This document shows, in pieces, positions 51,947 through 62,937 of a stretch of DNA of 64,000 bases (position 1 is the stretch's first letter; every line of letters starts with the position of its first letter). The position numbers were made by a program, and so were the translations under genes. The DNA is from a virus, in the IMG/VR virus record IMGVR_UViG_3300020418_000005, positions 1 through 64,000 of that record; one strand, written 5' to 3'. The notes under the pieces are model-generated. The model made no database searches. It was not told the origin of the DNA and saw only the letters and a list, made by a program, of their open reading frames with translations.

Positions 51947-54900
51947 CGATTGATATAGGTACTATCTCAGATCCAGACGCAATCTGATTATCACCATTAT
52001 GTCTAGTACAACCAGTGAAGCTGTTAGCAGTCTTACCAGTATACTTGATTATGCCAGTATATGTACCATTGTTATGTAAAAGATACCCTGTTGTTGGGAA
52101 GTAAGTTGTGTCTTGTACAACAATATCTCCGCCAATAGTTCCTACTGTAGAACTAATAGCAACAGGATTTTGTATTGATGGTAGTGCAAGATTAAACTTA
52201 TCTCCTGCCTTTGTAAAGGTAGATTTTGCTCTATCTACAAAGTCACCAAGAGTTAATGATGGGAAGTATGTTGATATATCAGAGATTGTTAGGTTAGATA
52301 CATCACAGGTTCCATCATCAAATGATATGTACTGCCAGTTTCCTATGTTAGGACCTACAGTAGTCTTAATGTAAGAACCGACATATTCGTTAGTTCCAAA
52401 TTTTTCGTTTCTTATCTCAATAATTGTTCCATCACGTTGAGTAACAGTATAGTTACCAAGAGCATTCTCAATCAAATCAACTTGGTTTTGATTTCTCTGT
52501 TGTACAGGATCATTGATGAATGCTGTTTCCTCATAACCATCTATTGCACCGCCAGGTGGAGGTACGATAAGAACTTCTACTGCTTCCTTAGTAATTTCTA
52601 AATCACTAGGACTGGTTACTTGTCTCTGTACTTTTCTTTCAAATCCAGAATCAACAAATCCAATGTTAATCATCTTAACATCACTTTCAGACTCAACCTG
52701 TAGTAATCCAGCAGATATAACTGTTACATCTTCAATCTGTCTGAGGTATGTTCCTGCAACCCAATCTTGTTCAGTAGTATTTTCATAACCTCTGATAATT
52801 TGATAGAATCTATCAGAAAGTTTCTTATTATAATAGACAATCTCATTACCAACCATCAATCTACCCATAGGAGCAAACTTAAATGTATCAGGAATGTAAG
52901 CGATGGTATCACCAATATTAAAGTCAAGATCCAAGTAAGCAGCATTCTCAAAGTAGTTAACATTGCTAATTGCATTGTTAGGAATCTCAATCTGTTGAGT
53001 TGCTGTGATTGCCTTAGATACAGTAGAAATAGAATTGAGAGATACAATATCTTGAATCTCTGCAGAGACAACAGTTGCTTCGTACGCAGGACCTTCAAAG
53101 ACTTGTACATCAGCAGCTGCGGTTGGTCTATTAGTATTAATTTCTACATAATCTCTTTCTGGGTCTAATGCACCACCAATAGAGAATACCTCTATTTCAT
53201 CAGGAGTAAACTCTCTTTCAAATTGAATCTCTGCACCACCATCAGGTGCTCTTACTGATAATGTACTAATACCTGTAATAGAACTAAGACCAGACTCATC
53301 AATCTCAGTAATGACTGAGAAAGCACTCATTCCACCACTTTCAACAAATGGACTAACCGCTACATTGATTAAAGAAACACCAACTTCCCTATCACTTAGT
53401 ATATCAAATCTTCTAGTTGTAATAACTTTAGGTGCTTTAGTATATCCAGAACCACCATCAATAAGATCAACACTAATAACTTGACCTTTACTTACAAGAA
53501 CATTTGCTCTTGCACCACCACCATTACCATCTAATGATTCAAACTTAAGTACAGGAGGTGTGAAGTATTGATATGCAGTTGGTTGTGTAAGTGGATTATA
53601 ACTACGCTGATTCCATGTAAGAGATATTACAGACCCATTTTCAATTTCTGCAACCACAGAAAGACCTTCTCCTCTCGTAATTCCAGTATAAGTCTCAACT
53701 GAGACTGCACCAAAGATATCATCAGATGTTTGTTCATTAGGTCTTCCATCTTTACTGGTAGTTTCAGTAGGAAGTTTTTTGATTCTCCTAAATTTATCCT
53801 CACCTTCAACTCTAATATTATCTTGATTAGAAAGATAAACAAAAGGTGCTTTATATGTTTTACCATAATTTGTTCCAGACCAATCAGCATTAGCATCTCT
53901 TAATATCTTTCTACCATCAGCATCTTTTTTAAAGTTTAAAATCTCATCTGCTATTTCTCCATCTGTTAGTACAAATGTATTATTATAGTTTCCTTTAGAT
54001 GCAAATGTATAATCTAAACCAGCCTCTATATTAGAGTTATGGCATTTTAGAGTAAACACCACTGTATTTCCAGTTCTGATTGGATTTGTAATCTCACCAA
54101 TTATATTTTTAGTATTATCTGCCCTTGTTTGCCAAACATGAATAGGATTACCAATTTTCTCATTCATCCAAGAATACTTAAGTAAAGTATCCATATTTTG
54201 TTGAGATGCAGTAAATGAGAATGTACCTTGACCAAAATAAGAATCTGGTGCAAAATCATATATGTTTAATATTTGACCTACGTCTCTACCATAGAGATAA
54301 CGTATATCAATTCTCATTTCTTTTTTGATAGAATCATGGAATGTGATGTTAGGACCTGATACTGTATATGCTTTTCCTTTTACTTGCAACACACCATCCA
54401 AGAACACATAGAGACTGTCTTCAGATTCTATGTTTTGTACAGTCATATCTTCCACATCAAGAATTAAGAAAGGACCGTTTCTAACACCATCTACTAAATC
54501 AAAATCAATAGTAAGTCTCTTGTAATTACCTACACCTATACCCACAACTTTTTCTACAGCAGTTGGTTCACCAATAGTCTTAGCACCTAAATCTTGATCC
54601 CATATAGGAGCAACATCAAATTTAACTACGTTAGGAATAACAGTTCTATCAATCCAGTATGCGTCTTGTAAAGGATAATTTTCTGTAAACTTAGGTCTTT
54701 GTAATACAGAATTTATAGTCAAGAATAAATCTTCATCCTCTTCTGTGTCTACTTCAGTATTATCATCCCAATATAATTCAAAATCTGTAGTCTCACCATC
54801 AATATAGTCAGGTAGACTTCTTGTTGTAGATTCTTCTTTGATAGTACCACTCAAATTATCGTATAAAGAATCCATCGCAGAGATTACAGTAGTACACTCT

Positions 54901-57900
54901 TCTGCAGGAAGTAAAGGATCACCAAGTATATTGTAATTAGAATATGTTACTGTGCCAGTCCAATTACCAGACTTATTCTGATTGACTGGTGTTTTCTCTA
55001 TTAGACCACGCCCTTCTGTAAGGATAGTATTGACAATACTATGGTATGTGTTAAGTGTACTCTCTACCTCTGCACATACAGGACTTAGTGAATCTACAAT
55101 AGCATTGGGATCAGTGGTTGGTAACTGGTTTCTCATTGCCTGTACCATTAGATCCTTAGCATAATTAAATGTCGCAACTGTCTCAGTTAGAGATCCAGTG
55201 ATATAATATAATTCTTCTCCATAAGGATATTCTTTCTTCTGATAATATAACTGTGCTGCTTCTACAATTTTGAAGTTACCACCCATCTTAAGATGATACA
55301 CATATGCGTCTAATATGAGACCAATGTCTCTACCACATTTACTACTGATAGTTCCCCAGTTTAATGATGGGTACTGTGCTTGTGCCCATGCGAGTGATGT
55401 AGAAATAATATATGCTCTGTTAGAACTAATCAATTGTCCTGCTTTATAGAACATACCTTTGTTCAATGCACTCCAACCAAACTTAGCTTGTGTTGTACCT
55501 GAGAAAGAAAGAGGTACTGTGACAGTTGCACCAGGTGGCACACTGAATGTAGATCCTAATGGAACTTGTGCAGTGCTAGTAGCAATAGAACCTGTGCTAC
55601 CTGTTCCAGTTACAGGAGTGGTTCCTGCTGGAGCACCTCCACCACCACCAGAGTTTGCTAGTGCTGCATTGTTTAGTGTTATTTGAGTCTCACTATCAAT
55701 AGATACAATCTTAGTTCCTGTTGGATATGATCTACCAGAACTTACAAATAGACCAATAGCAAGATTCTTAGTGCTACTGACAGTCATTGTTTTCTGACCT
55801 TGAACATATTCAATGTTTACATCAACAAAGTCCCAGTTTCTAATTGCAAGTTTTGCTAACCTAGTTGCGTATTCAAATATGTCATTAGACTCTGTTTTAT
55901 AATTCCTGATGTAAAGATAGGCACTACCAGAACTAAAGATAGATGCATAATCAATAGTTTTAACATTACCACCAAATCTTATATCATGTTGATAAGCATC
56001 TAAGATTGCTCTGATGTTTGCTTCATAGTCATCTTGTTTTGTTGCCCAATCTAATGATGGGTGTGTCGCTTTACCATATCCAACAGTCTCATTAACAATA
56101 AACTGCACATTTCTTTCTATTTGATTTGCAGCATCAATCCATGTTCCACCACGTTGGAATATATTTCTTACTTTTTTGAAGTATTTTGTGTTATATTGTT
56201 CTTCTTTAAATTTAAAGACCTTACCATAGAAAGTAACACCAGCAAGAGGTGGTTGAGAAAATACAATACTTCCAGAACTTAAACTATATGCAACGCCAGG
56301 TTCTTGTATAACTCCGTCAAGAGTTACAATCATATTTTTTTGTTTGTTGTCTGCTAGATTAAATGCTACACCATCTTTCTTAGTAGTGAATGTTGTAGTT
56401 CCTTGTAATCTTCCATCATTATCAAAATAACCATCAAATGATGCATCAAGTGTAAATTCAAATATCTCTGCTTCATTAAAATTAAAGTCACTTGTTGCTG
56501 CAGTACCAAAACCTTTACGTATTCTTTGGTTCTCTATTTTTTGTACAGTTTGTGTAACAGTTCTTCTAGAATTCTCAACTGTAATCTTATTCTTATCAGG
56601 ATCCCATAATTGTACAACACTAAAATGTGATGAGTCAGGAATACGTTTCTTAGGTAACTCAACTAAAGAACCTTGATCTGTTGTTTCTAAATTAGCAGTT
56701 GCTTCAAGATCTACTTGACCAAATAGTTTAAATCCAGCAGGGTGTGTAGTAGCTTTAATTAAATCACGCCACTGTTCAATAGATGTTCCTGATTTTATAA
56801 CATAAGAATAGTCTTGATAGAATGTGCTATCCAATATCTTTTGATTTTGTACACCTAGTTTTCCTTTGTCTGATTGATAGTAACCTAAGTTATCATAGAA
56901 ACTAGAAATCTCTTCATTAAATGTAGTTACAAAAACAGATTGAACAATTCCTGATACAGGCATCAATACAGATTCTATAGAAATGTTTTGACGAATGATG
57001 CCAGTAGAATTTGCTACCTTAAGTAAGTTAGATCCAAATCTCCATTCTACTACTGTTGCTCTGAATACTTCTACACCATTAATTTTTTGTACTACTTGCT
57101 CACCAATTCTAAAATTACCATTATAATCTCTAAGAGAAAGAACATAGTTAGAACGGAATGTAGATGATACAGTTTCATCTAAGTGGAATGCTCCACCATT
57201 AGATGTTATCCTTACACTTTGTGGTACACCTATAGTAGTGCTTTCTGCATATGCTTCGACATCACCTTCCACAATGAGAATTTCTGGTGCATATGTGTAT
57301 CCTTTACCTGTTTTTTCTACAGTGATAGATGTAACTTTTCCATCTCTAACTAAAACTTTGAACTTTGCGTCTGCACCATCTGATTTAGTAACTACAATTT
57401 TAGGATTTACATAGTTAGATCCTTCATTTGTAATGTCTACTCCTGTTATTGTCTGAGATGCTGTATCAAATAATACAGTCGCTGTTGCTCTGTAAGATTC
57501 ATTAGGATCAATACCAGTAATAATTGGAACTTTTTTATAATTGAGTCCTAAATTTATGATGCTGACCTTATCAATCTTACCGATAGCAAACTGACCAGTA
57601 GTAGTGTAAGAAATGGATCCAGAACCATCCCATAGAGGAGTGTTGATAACATCATAAACGAAACGATTTGGTGTAACATAATTGATAGTCTTAGTTCCTT
57701 GTAGAGGATCAGTTACTATTTTAAAGTATGCTCCTTCTGCATTTACTACATTCTTATTATCAAAGTAATAGAAGTTTGTAAAATCTGTTCCAACTTTTGT
57801 TTGGTAGTTATTAGTAGCAAGTCTAGAACCAAATCCAAACTTAACATCTGTAAATGCACCAGAGTTGCCAGGTAATACAGTAGATTCTAATTTCTCTACT

Positions 57901-60900
57901 GTAATTAAATTGTAGTTTCTACTTGGACTAATATCAAAGTAAGTCCCAGTGAGACTAGAATGAGACGTATCAAACTTATATTTGTAAAATTCTTGTAGAT
58001 CTATGTTAGGGTTAGGTACAAATGTACTATTGTCTTCTGAGAATTCAAATTTGTATACTACATCTTCAGCAGATCTAACAGAAACTAATCTTTGTGGTGA
58101 ACTTGTATCAAAGAAACTAGAACTTAATACAACCTTATTTGCATTAGTGTTCAATGTTGCATAATCATATACAATGATTATCTTATGTGTTACAGGATCA
58201 TATGATTGTATGTAACCTGATAATGAACCAGTAAAAATCTGATAATTGTTTGTGAAGTTATATTGAGCTTTGTAAAGAGATACTTCTTGTCCATCAAAAT
58301 GATCTACATCTGTAGTTCCTTCTTGTCCTCTTATTACAGAAATATCATTTGCATTAATACCAGAAATTTTTAAAATTTCTTGACCTATTTGTATAAGATC
58401 ATTTTCTGCAAATCCTTGTGCACTATCTACAGTAACTTTTGTTGCACCAGCAGCAATACCAACATGTCCAACATATAGAGTTAATCTTGCTGTTGATGTA
58501 GATGCACCAGACCTTACTAGATCTTCATCAGCAACTGATAGATAATCACCCTGTGCATATCCAACACCAGCATCTTGTATCTGTATGTCAGAAATTACCC
58601 CTGCATCAGAAACAGTAAAGATAGCAGTTGCTCCAGATCCCGATCCACCAGTAAGAGCAACACTAGTGTAAGTACCAGCTGTATAGTCAGCACCACCATT
58701 AAGGACTTCATATCTTCCTATTCCTGTAAAATTAATTTTTGTTTTTGCACTAGGAGGTAATAAAATTGCCTCTTGATATAACCTCTTTCTTACATAGTAA
58801 TTTTTGGTTTTAGTATTATCATTAGGATTAATTTCTATATCTACATTATCTCCAATTCCTAATCCATGTGGTGATGTTGTTTCTATTAAAGCAACACTTT
58901 GATTAACTTCAAACGGATTTAATCCATCACTAAGAGATGTAAGTCTTACAATTCTAGTTCCAGAAGTATTGAACAAATCACTAGACTGTAAGAAATAATT
59001 ATCATCTACAATCCATGTACCTGTCAAAACCTTGATCTGGACTACGTTTTGAGCAGAAGTTCCTTCTAATACCTCAGCAGTTGCAATAGGTGCATTGACA
59101 CCATCAGTCAAACTTAATGTAGCACCTTTTGTATAAGAACTTCTTTGATCTAGTAAAACATCAAATGTCTTAATTGCAGCAGAGAATGTACCAGTATTAT
59201 CAAACGTACCAGTTACATTTTTTAGTACAATTGTACTATCATTCTTAACTGTACCAACAATAGAACCAAATGCACCAGATGAAGGTTGAGTTAATGTATC
59301 ATCTGCAAACAAATATGCATTTTGAATAACTGTTAACTTAACAACCTTATCTTCTTTTGACTGTAAGTAGGATACAGTTTTACCTTTTACAGAAGATATA
59401 ATTGCTTCTGCTTCTGAACCTTGTGTTCCTGTATTATCAAAATATACTTGTGAATTTATAGAGAAGTTAGCAGAAGAATCTACTACTCTAACACTTTCCA
59501 CATTACCCTGTTTTACTTCTTCTATTTGTGCAAGGAATCCATCTCCATTACGTGGCATTCCTGCTTGGTAAAAACGTCTTGCTTTTTTAGGAATATCGTT
59601 TTGATTGATATTAGAATTGTAATTACTATCAACAGGTAACGAGTAAAAATTCTCTCCTAGAATGTATGGATATTGCGGTACTTGATTGCTATCAATAGTA
59701 AGGAAATAAGCATAAGTTCCTTGCGGAAAGTCTGGGGTAATACAAAATCTTCCATTGTTTTCATCTAGTGTGCCACTTTTGTGGGTATAGGTATAGTCAT
59801 TGACAAAAGTTCCAATAGGATATCTTGTCAAATCAGGTCCTTCAGAACGATTACCATTGATAGAATAACTAGATGTCATTCTAATAATAGATGACGTAGA
59901 ATCTAAAGGATTCTCATAACCAAACGCACCATATATTGGATTGCCATCATATGCAAAACCAATTATAGGTGAGTGTGATTTAGATGCTGGTTCTGTTCCA
60001 GCACTGTTTATATTGTCACTGAGTGAGACACGAAGTGCTTTCGGGTTTGCAGCATAACCATAACCATATTCTAGTACGTTATTATAGTTATCAAATACAT
60101 AACCGTTTTCTGTATCTAGTTTAGACTCTAATTTTTTGTATCTATTGAAATTCCATTCTTTAAGAAGAGGTATACCAGTCGCTCCATTACCTACTGGAAC
60201 TATGTCAACTATTACAGTATCTTGACTATAGAAATTACCTTCTGCAATTTTATTAAAACCAGTAATCTGTCCATCAGTATTGACTATTGCTTCAAACTCA
60301 GCAAATCTACCTCTACCAGCATTATCTCTAATTTCAATTTTTGGAGGAGAAGAATAAAACTCACCAGCATTATCAAGTATTAGACTTGTTACCTTACCAC
60401 CAGTAACCACAGCACGAACAGCAGCATTTCTACCAGATGTAATTATTATATCTGGAGTTCTAGGAAATACATCACTGGTGTCTACAGTTATGCTTTCTAC
60501 GACCTGTCCTGCTAATATTGCTCTTGCTTTATTAGGCACTTGATCTATCAATACAAAAGGTGGTCTTACATATCCAGTTCCACGAAGATCAACCTTGATT
60601 TGTTCTAACTTACCATATCTAATGCTTTCTGGATCTTTGTAACCATAGAAAGGTACACCATTTAATCCAATACCAACATCTCTTTTAGGTGTGGGATATG
60701 TTTCTGTAGTTCTAGTTGCTTGCTTTCTAATAATACGAAGAAGTTTCTGATCTAATACTGTTTGATTGACAACAGAACCATCTAAAATTTTATGTGATGG
60801 AAAACTAGAACTAGCAATATAATAATACTGATCGTCAGCAAGTATAGCAGATACATTTGTTGATACTTGATCTAATGATGTAGAGACTGCTGGTAACGTG

Positions 60901-62933
60901 GGAACATTAACTGCATTACCAGTTCCTAGTATCCATCTAGTCTGGTTTGTACCTACATTTACAATTTTAGAATCAGAAGTTTCAAAACCAGGATTTGATA
61001 CTTGTATCTTATCTCCTACAGCAGAGTATGGATGTGAATCTGATGGTTGTAAATTATATACAATACCCATTGTCAACAATGTGACACCAGAACCACTGAT
61101 GGTCACTGGTTTGTATACTGGTGTACCAACATCATGCTGTACAGCACTAAATGCTGATCTATTGTCTATAATAAATTGATTTACAGTCTTATCACTAAAT
61201 GTAATTGTTTCATTACCTATTAATACTGATCCTGTAGTATCCCAACCAATAGTAGAGAACACATCAACTCTATCTCCTGTTGATGCAGTTCCTGTTAATA
61301 CTTTCTCAAGTTGAGTCTTAGTTGAGACACCAAATGTACCATTAACTGTTTCTGATGCTAAAACTATGTTATAGATTATTTCACCATCTCTAGTTCCATC
61401 TGCATATACGTTATCTACAACAGCATCTGCATAGTCATATTCTTCTGTATCAGACTGAACAATTCTCTTTCCTATTAAACTTTTTACATCACCAGATACA
61501 ACCTTACACTTTAGTGCATATACATTTATCCAATCTGCATTAGATGATTTGTATGTAAAGTCTCTTGGTTTATATACCTCAGGTTTTATAATTTTTCTTG
61601 GTCTTGTATTAGCAACCAACTCCATATAACCTTCATCACCATCAAGACCTGACATGTAGCGATGATAAGCACAATAATAGTAAATCTTATTAGACTCATC
61701 AACATCCATCATGAACTCTGGTTGGAATTCATTATCGTAGTTTGTCTTAACTCCAAGAACAGGTTTGCTATTGTAATATAACTGACCACCAAGTAATGTA
61801 CCTTCTCTAGTGGTACTAAACTTCATAGGATGACCATCTGGATGGATAGGCATTGGCAAGTTAGAAGGGTCAGATTGATTCCATATAATTTGCCAGTTTT
61901 GGAAGATCCTTATTCCTTCTGGTGCAAAATAATATTTGCCATATTCAAAGTTACCAAATAACTGTGGTAATTTACCAAAGTTAATGTAGAAAATACCATT
62001 AGGGAATGTGTATACTGTACTAGCAGTAAATGTTGATCCTGTAGGACCTGTAACACTATCTCCAAGACTAAAACTGTTTGATACTTGTCTTAGATATACT
62101 CTTGTTATTTCGTTCTGATCATTTCTAACAACCTTTGCAATTTCACCACTAGCACCAGTTGTTTTAATTCTTTCACCAACTACAAATTGACCATTTGGAC
62201 TTGTAACGTCTATAGCGATATTATCAAACTCAGATTTTATAAACCATTCAAATTGTGCTAGATTGGTACGATCAAGAGGATCAAAGTCTTTATCAATAAG
62301 ACTATTAAAAATAAATTTAATAGAACTATCAGTTCCTTTTGCCTTATAAAAATTCTGTATGTTTTTTATTAAGGTTCTCTTATCAACACTCTCTCTAAGA
62401 TATTTCTCAGGAAAAGAACCTAGATACTGTTTCTCAAAATTCTTGACAAACGCATATAAGAAAAGATTACTGATATTGTAAACTTTTTGACCAGCAACAT
62501 GTGCAGATGCAGTTGTAGTCTCAAATTGAGTCTCATGATACAAATCACCAAGTTTTGTGTTACCACTAACACCTCGTGTGCAACCTTGTAGTGTAGTATC
62601 AGTTCTAGTTGCGTAAAATATTATCTCATCATCTATTCTGATATATCCTTCTGCCTTTGGAAAACTCGTTGCATCTTGTAATACAATTGTGTCGCTAGTA
62701 TCAGTGATACTAACATCCAAAGTATCAAACTGTCTAAGTAAGTTTTGTTCATAGTAATCAATGTCTGCGTATTTTTGAAGATTGCTAATAACATCTAACG
62801 TACCACCCTGTACCTCCTGATGCTCGTAATACTTTTCTACGAACTTAGTAAAAAGTTCATATTCTGTACTAATAAACTCAGGAAGTTGAGTCTCAATTAG
62901 AGTCGAGATTCGCTTTGTCTTAGCAACAACCAT
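51942..62933 (-). CDS. Giant baseplate-associated protein in the gp7 position (3663 residues)
   Basis: This protein takes the place of T4 gp7 between gp6 and gp8, but is over three times its length (T4: 1032) and no direct similarity is visible. The N-terminal helix STLIETQLPEFISTEYE and FVEKYYEHQEV is typical for cyanophage proteins at this site. It is followed by FYKAKGTDSSIKFIF near 190. A cupredoxin-like domain lies at about 314-436, with HPDGHPMKFS and a YYYCAYHRYM end (Cys-x2-His-x2-Met). Modules of the kind I..GNEIV.Y...RG recur at least four times from near residue 90 to the end. Two helical modules (ILDAYQHDIRFGGN and ILDAYVYHLKMGGN) flank a Gly/Pro-rich hinge near 2440. Most likely a wedge and fibre-network protein. 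Confidence 0.78.
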   Translation of the reverse strand: MVVAKTKRISTLIETQLPEFISTEYELFTKFVEKYYEHQEVQGGTLDVISNLQKYADIDYYEQNLLRQFDTLDVSITDTSDTIVLQDATSFPKAEGYIRIDDEIIFYATRTDTTLQGCTRGVSGNTKLGDLYHETQFETTTASAHVAGQKVYNISNLFLYAFVKNFEKQYLGSFPEKYLRESVDKRTLIKNIQNFYKAKGTDSSIKFIFNSLIDKDFDPLDRTNLAQFEWFIKSEFDNIAIDVTSPNGQFVVGERIKTTGASGEIAKVVRNDQNEITRVYLRQVSNSFSLGDSVTGPTGSTFTASTVYTFPNGIFYINFGKLPQLFGNFEYGKYYFAPEGIRIFQNWQIIWNQSDPSNLPMPIHPDGHPMKFSTTREGTLLGGQLYYNSKPVLGVKTNYDNEFQPEFMMDVDESNKIYYYCAYHRYMSGLDGDEGYMELVANTRPRKIIKPEVYKPRDFTYKSSNADWINVYALKCKVVSGDVKSLIGKRIVQSDTEEYDYADAVVDNVYADGTRDGEIIYNIVLASETVNGTFGVSTKTQLEKVLTGTASTGDRVDVFSTIGWDTTGSVLIGNETITFSDKTVNQFIIDNRSAFSAVQHDVGTPVYKPVTISGSGVTLLTMGIVYNLQPSDSHPYSAVGDKIQVSNPGFETSDSKIVNVGTNQTRWILGTGNAVNVPTLPAVSTSLDQVSTNVSAILADDQYYYIASSSFPSHKILDGSVVNQTVLDQKLLRIIRKQATRTTETYPTPKRDVGIGLNGVPFYGYKDPESIRYGKLEQIKVDLRGTGYVRPPFVLIDQVPNKARAILAGQVVESITVDTSDVFPRTPDIIITSGRNAAVRAVVTGGKVTSLILDNAGEFYSSPPKIEIRDNAGRGRFAEFEAIVNTDGQITGFNKIAEGNFYSQDTVIVDIVPVGNGATGIPLLKEWNFNRYKKLESKLDTENGYVFDNYNNVLEYGYGYAANPKALRVSLSDNINSAGTEPASKSHSPIIGFAYDGNPIYGAFGYENPLDSTSSIIRMTSSYSINGNRSEGPDLTRYPIGTFVNDYTYTHKSGTLDENNGRFCITPDFPQGTYAYFLTIDSNQVPQYPYILGENFYSLPVDSNYNSNINQNDIPKKARRFYQAGMPRNGDGFLAQIEEVKQGNVESVRVVDSSANFSINSQVYFDNTGTQGSEAEAIISSVKGKTVSYLQSKEDKVVKLTVIQNAYLFADDTLTQPSSGAFGSIVGTVKNDSTIVLKNVTGTFDNTGTFSAAIKTFDVLLDQRSSYTKGATLSLTDGVNAPIATAEVLEGTSAQNVVQIKVLTGTWIVDDNYFLQSSDLFNTSGTRIVRLTSLSDGLNPFEVNQSVALIETTSPHGLGIGDNVDIEINPNDNTKTKNYYVRKRLYQEAILLPPSAKTKINFTGIGRYEVLNGGADYTAGTYTSVALTGGSGSGATAIFTVSDAGVISDIQIQDAGVGYAQGDYLSVADEDLVRSGASTSTARLTLYVGHVGIAAGATKVTVDSAQGFAENDLIQIGQEILKISGINANDISVIRGQEGTTDVDHFDGQEVSLYKAQYNFTNNYQIFTGSLSGYIQSYDPVTHKIIIVYDYATLNTNANKVVLSSSFFDTSSPQRLVSVRSAEDVVYKFEFSEDNSTFVPNPNIDLQEFYKYKFDTSHSSLTGTYFDISPSRNYNLITVEKLESTVLPGNSGAFTDVKFGFGSRLATNNYQTKVGTDFTNFYYFDNKNVVNAEGAYFKIVTDPLQGTKTINYVTPNRFVYDVINTPLWDGSGSISYTTTGQFAIGKIDKVSIINLGLNYKKVPIITGIDPNESYRATATVLFDTASQTITGVDITNEGSNYVNPKIVVTKSDGADAKFKVLVRDGKVTSITVEKTGKGYTYAPEILIVEGDVEAYAESTTIGVPQSVRITSNGGAFHLDETVSSTFRSNYVLSLRDYNGNFRIGEQVVQKINGVEVFRATVVEWRFGSNLLKVANSTGIIRQNISIESVLMPVSGIVQSVFVTTFNEEISSFYDNLGYYQSDKGKLGVQNQKILDSTFYQDYSYVIKSGTSIEQWRDLIKATTHPAGFKLFGQVDLEATANLETTDQGSLVELPKKRIPDSSHFSVVQLWDPDKNKITVENSRRTVTQTVQKIENQRIRKGFGTAATSDFNFNEAEIFEFTLDASFDGYFDNDGRLQGTTTFTTKKDGVAFNLADNKQKNMIVTLDGVIQEPGVAYSLSSGSIVFSQPPLAGVTFYGKVFKFKEEQYNTKYFKKVRNIFQRGGTWIDAANQIERNVQFIVNETVGYGKATHPSLDWATKQDDYEANIRAILDAYQHDIRFGGNVKTIDYASIFSSGSAYLYIRNYKTESNDIFEYATRLAKLAIRNWDFVDVNIEYVQGQKTMTVSSTKNLAIGLFVSSGRSYPTGTKIVSIDSETQITLNNAALANSGGGGGAPAGTTPVTGTGSTGSIATSTAQVPLGSTFSVPPGATVTVPLSFSGTTQAKFGWSALNKGMFYKAGQLISSNRAYIISTSLAWAQAQYPSLNWGTISSKCGRDIGLILDAYVYHLKMGGNFKIVEAAQLYYQKKEYPYGEELYYITGSLTETVATFNYAKDLMVQAMRNQLPTTDPNAIVDSLSPVCAEVESTLNTYHSIVNTILTEGRGLIEKTPVNQNKSGNWTGTVTYSNYNILGDPLLPAEECTTVISAMDSLYDNLSGTIKEESTTRSLPDYIDGETTDFELYWDDNTEVDTEEDEDLFLTINSVLQRPKFTENYPLQDAYWIDRTVIPNVVKFDVAPIWDQDLGAKTIGEPTAVEKVVGIGVGNYKRLTIDFDLVDGVRNGPFLILDVEDMTVQNIESEDSLYVFLDGVLQVKGKAYTVSGPNITFHDSIKKEMRIDIRYLYGRDVGQILNIYDFAPDSYFGQGTFSFTASQQNMDTLLKYSWMNEKIGNPIHVWQTRADNTKNIIGEITNPIRTGNTVVFTLKCHNSNIEAGLDYTFASKGNYNNTFVLTDGEIADEILNFKKDADGRKILRDANADWSGTNYGKTYKAPFVYLSNQDNIRVEGEDKFRRIKKLPTETTSKDGRPNEQTSDDIFGAVSVETYTGITRGEGLSVVAEIENGSVISLTWNQRSYNPLTQPTAYQYFTPPVLKFESLDGNGGGARANVLVSKGQVISVDLIDGGSGYTKAPKVITTRRFDILSDREVGVSLINVAVSPFVESGGMSAFSVITEIDESGLSSITGISTLSVRAPDGGAEIQFEREFTPDEIEVFSIGGALDPERDYVEINTNRPTAAADVQVFEGPAYEATVVSAEIQDIVSLNSISTVSKAITATQQIEIPNNAISNVNYFENAAYLDLDFNIGDTIAYIPDTFKFAPMGRLMVGNEIVYYNKKLSDRFYQIIRGYENTTEQDWVAGTYLRQIEDVTVISAGLLQVESESDVKMINIGFVDSGFERKVQRQVTSPSDLEITKEAVEVLIVPPPGGAIDGYEETAFINDPVQQRNQNQVDLIENALGNYTVTQRDGTIIEIRNEKFGTNEYVGSYIKTTVGPNIGNWQYISFDDGTCDVSNLTISDISTYFPSLTLGDFVDRAKSTFTKAGDKFNLALPSIQNPVAISSTVGTIGGDIVVQDTTYFPTTGYLLHNNGTYTGIIKYTGKTANSFTGCTRHNGDNQIASGSEIVPISIV

Positions 62934-62937
62934 TTAC

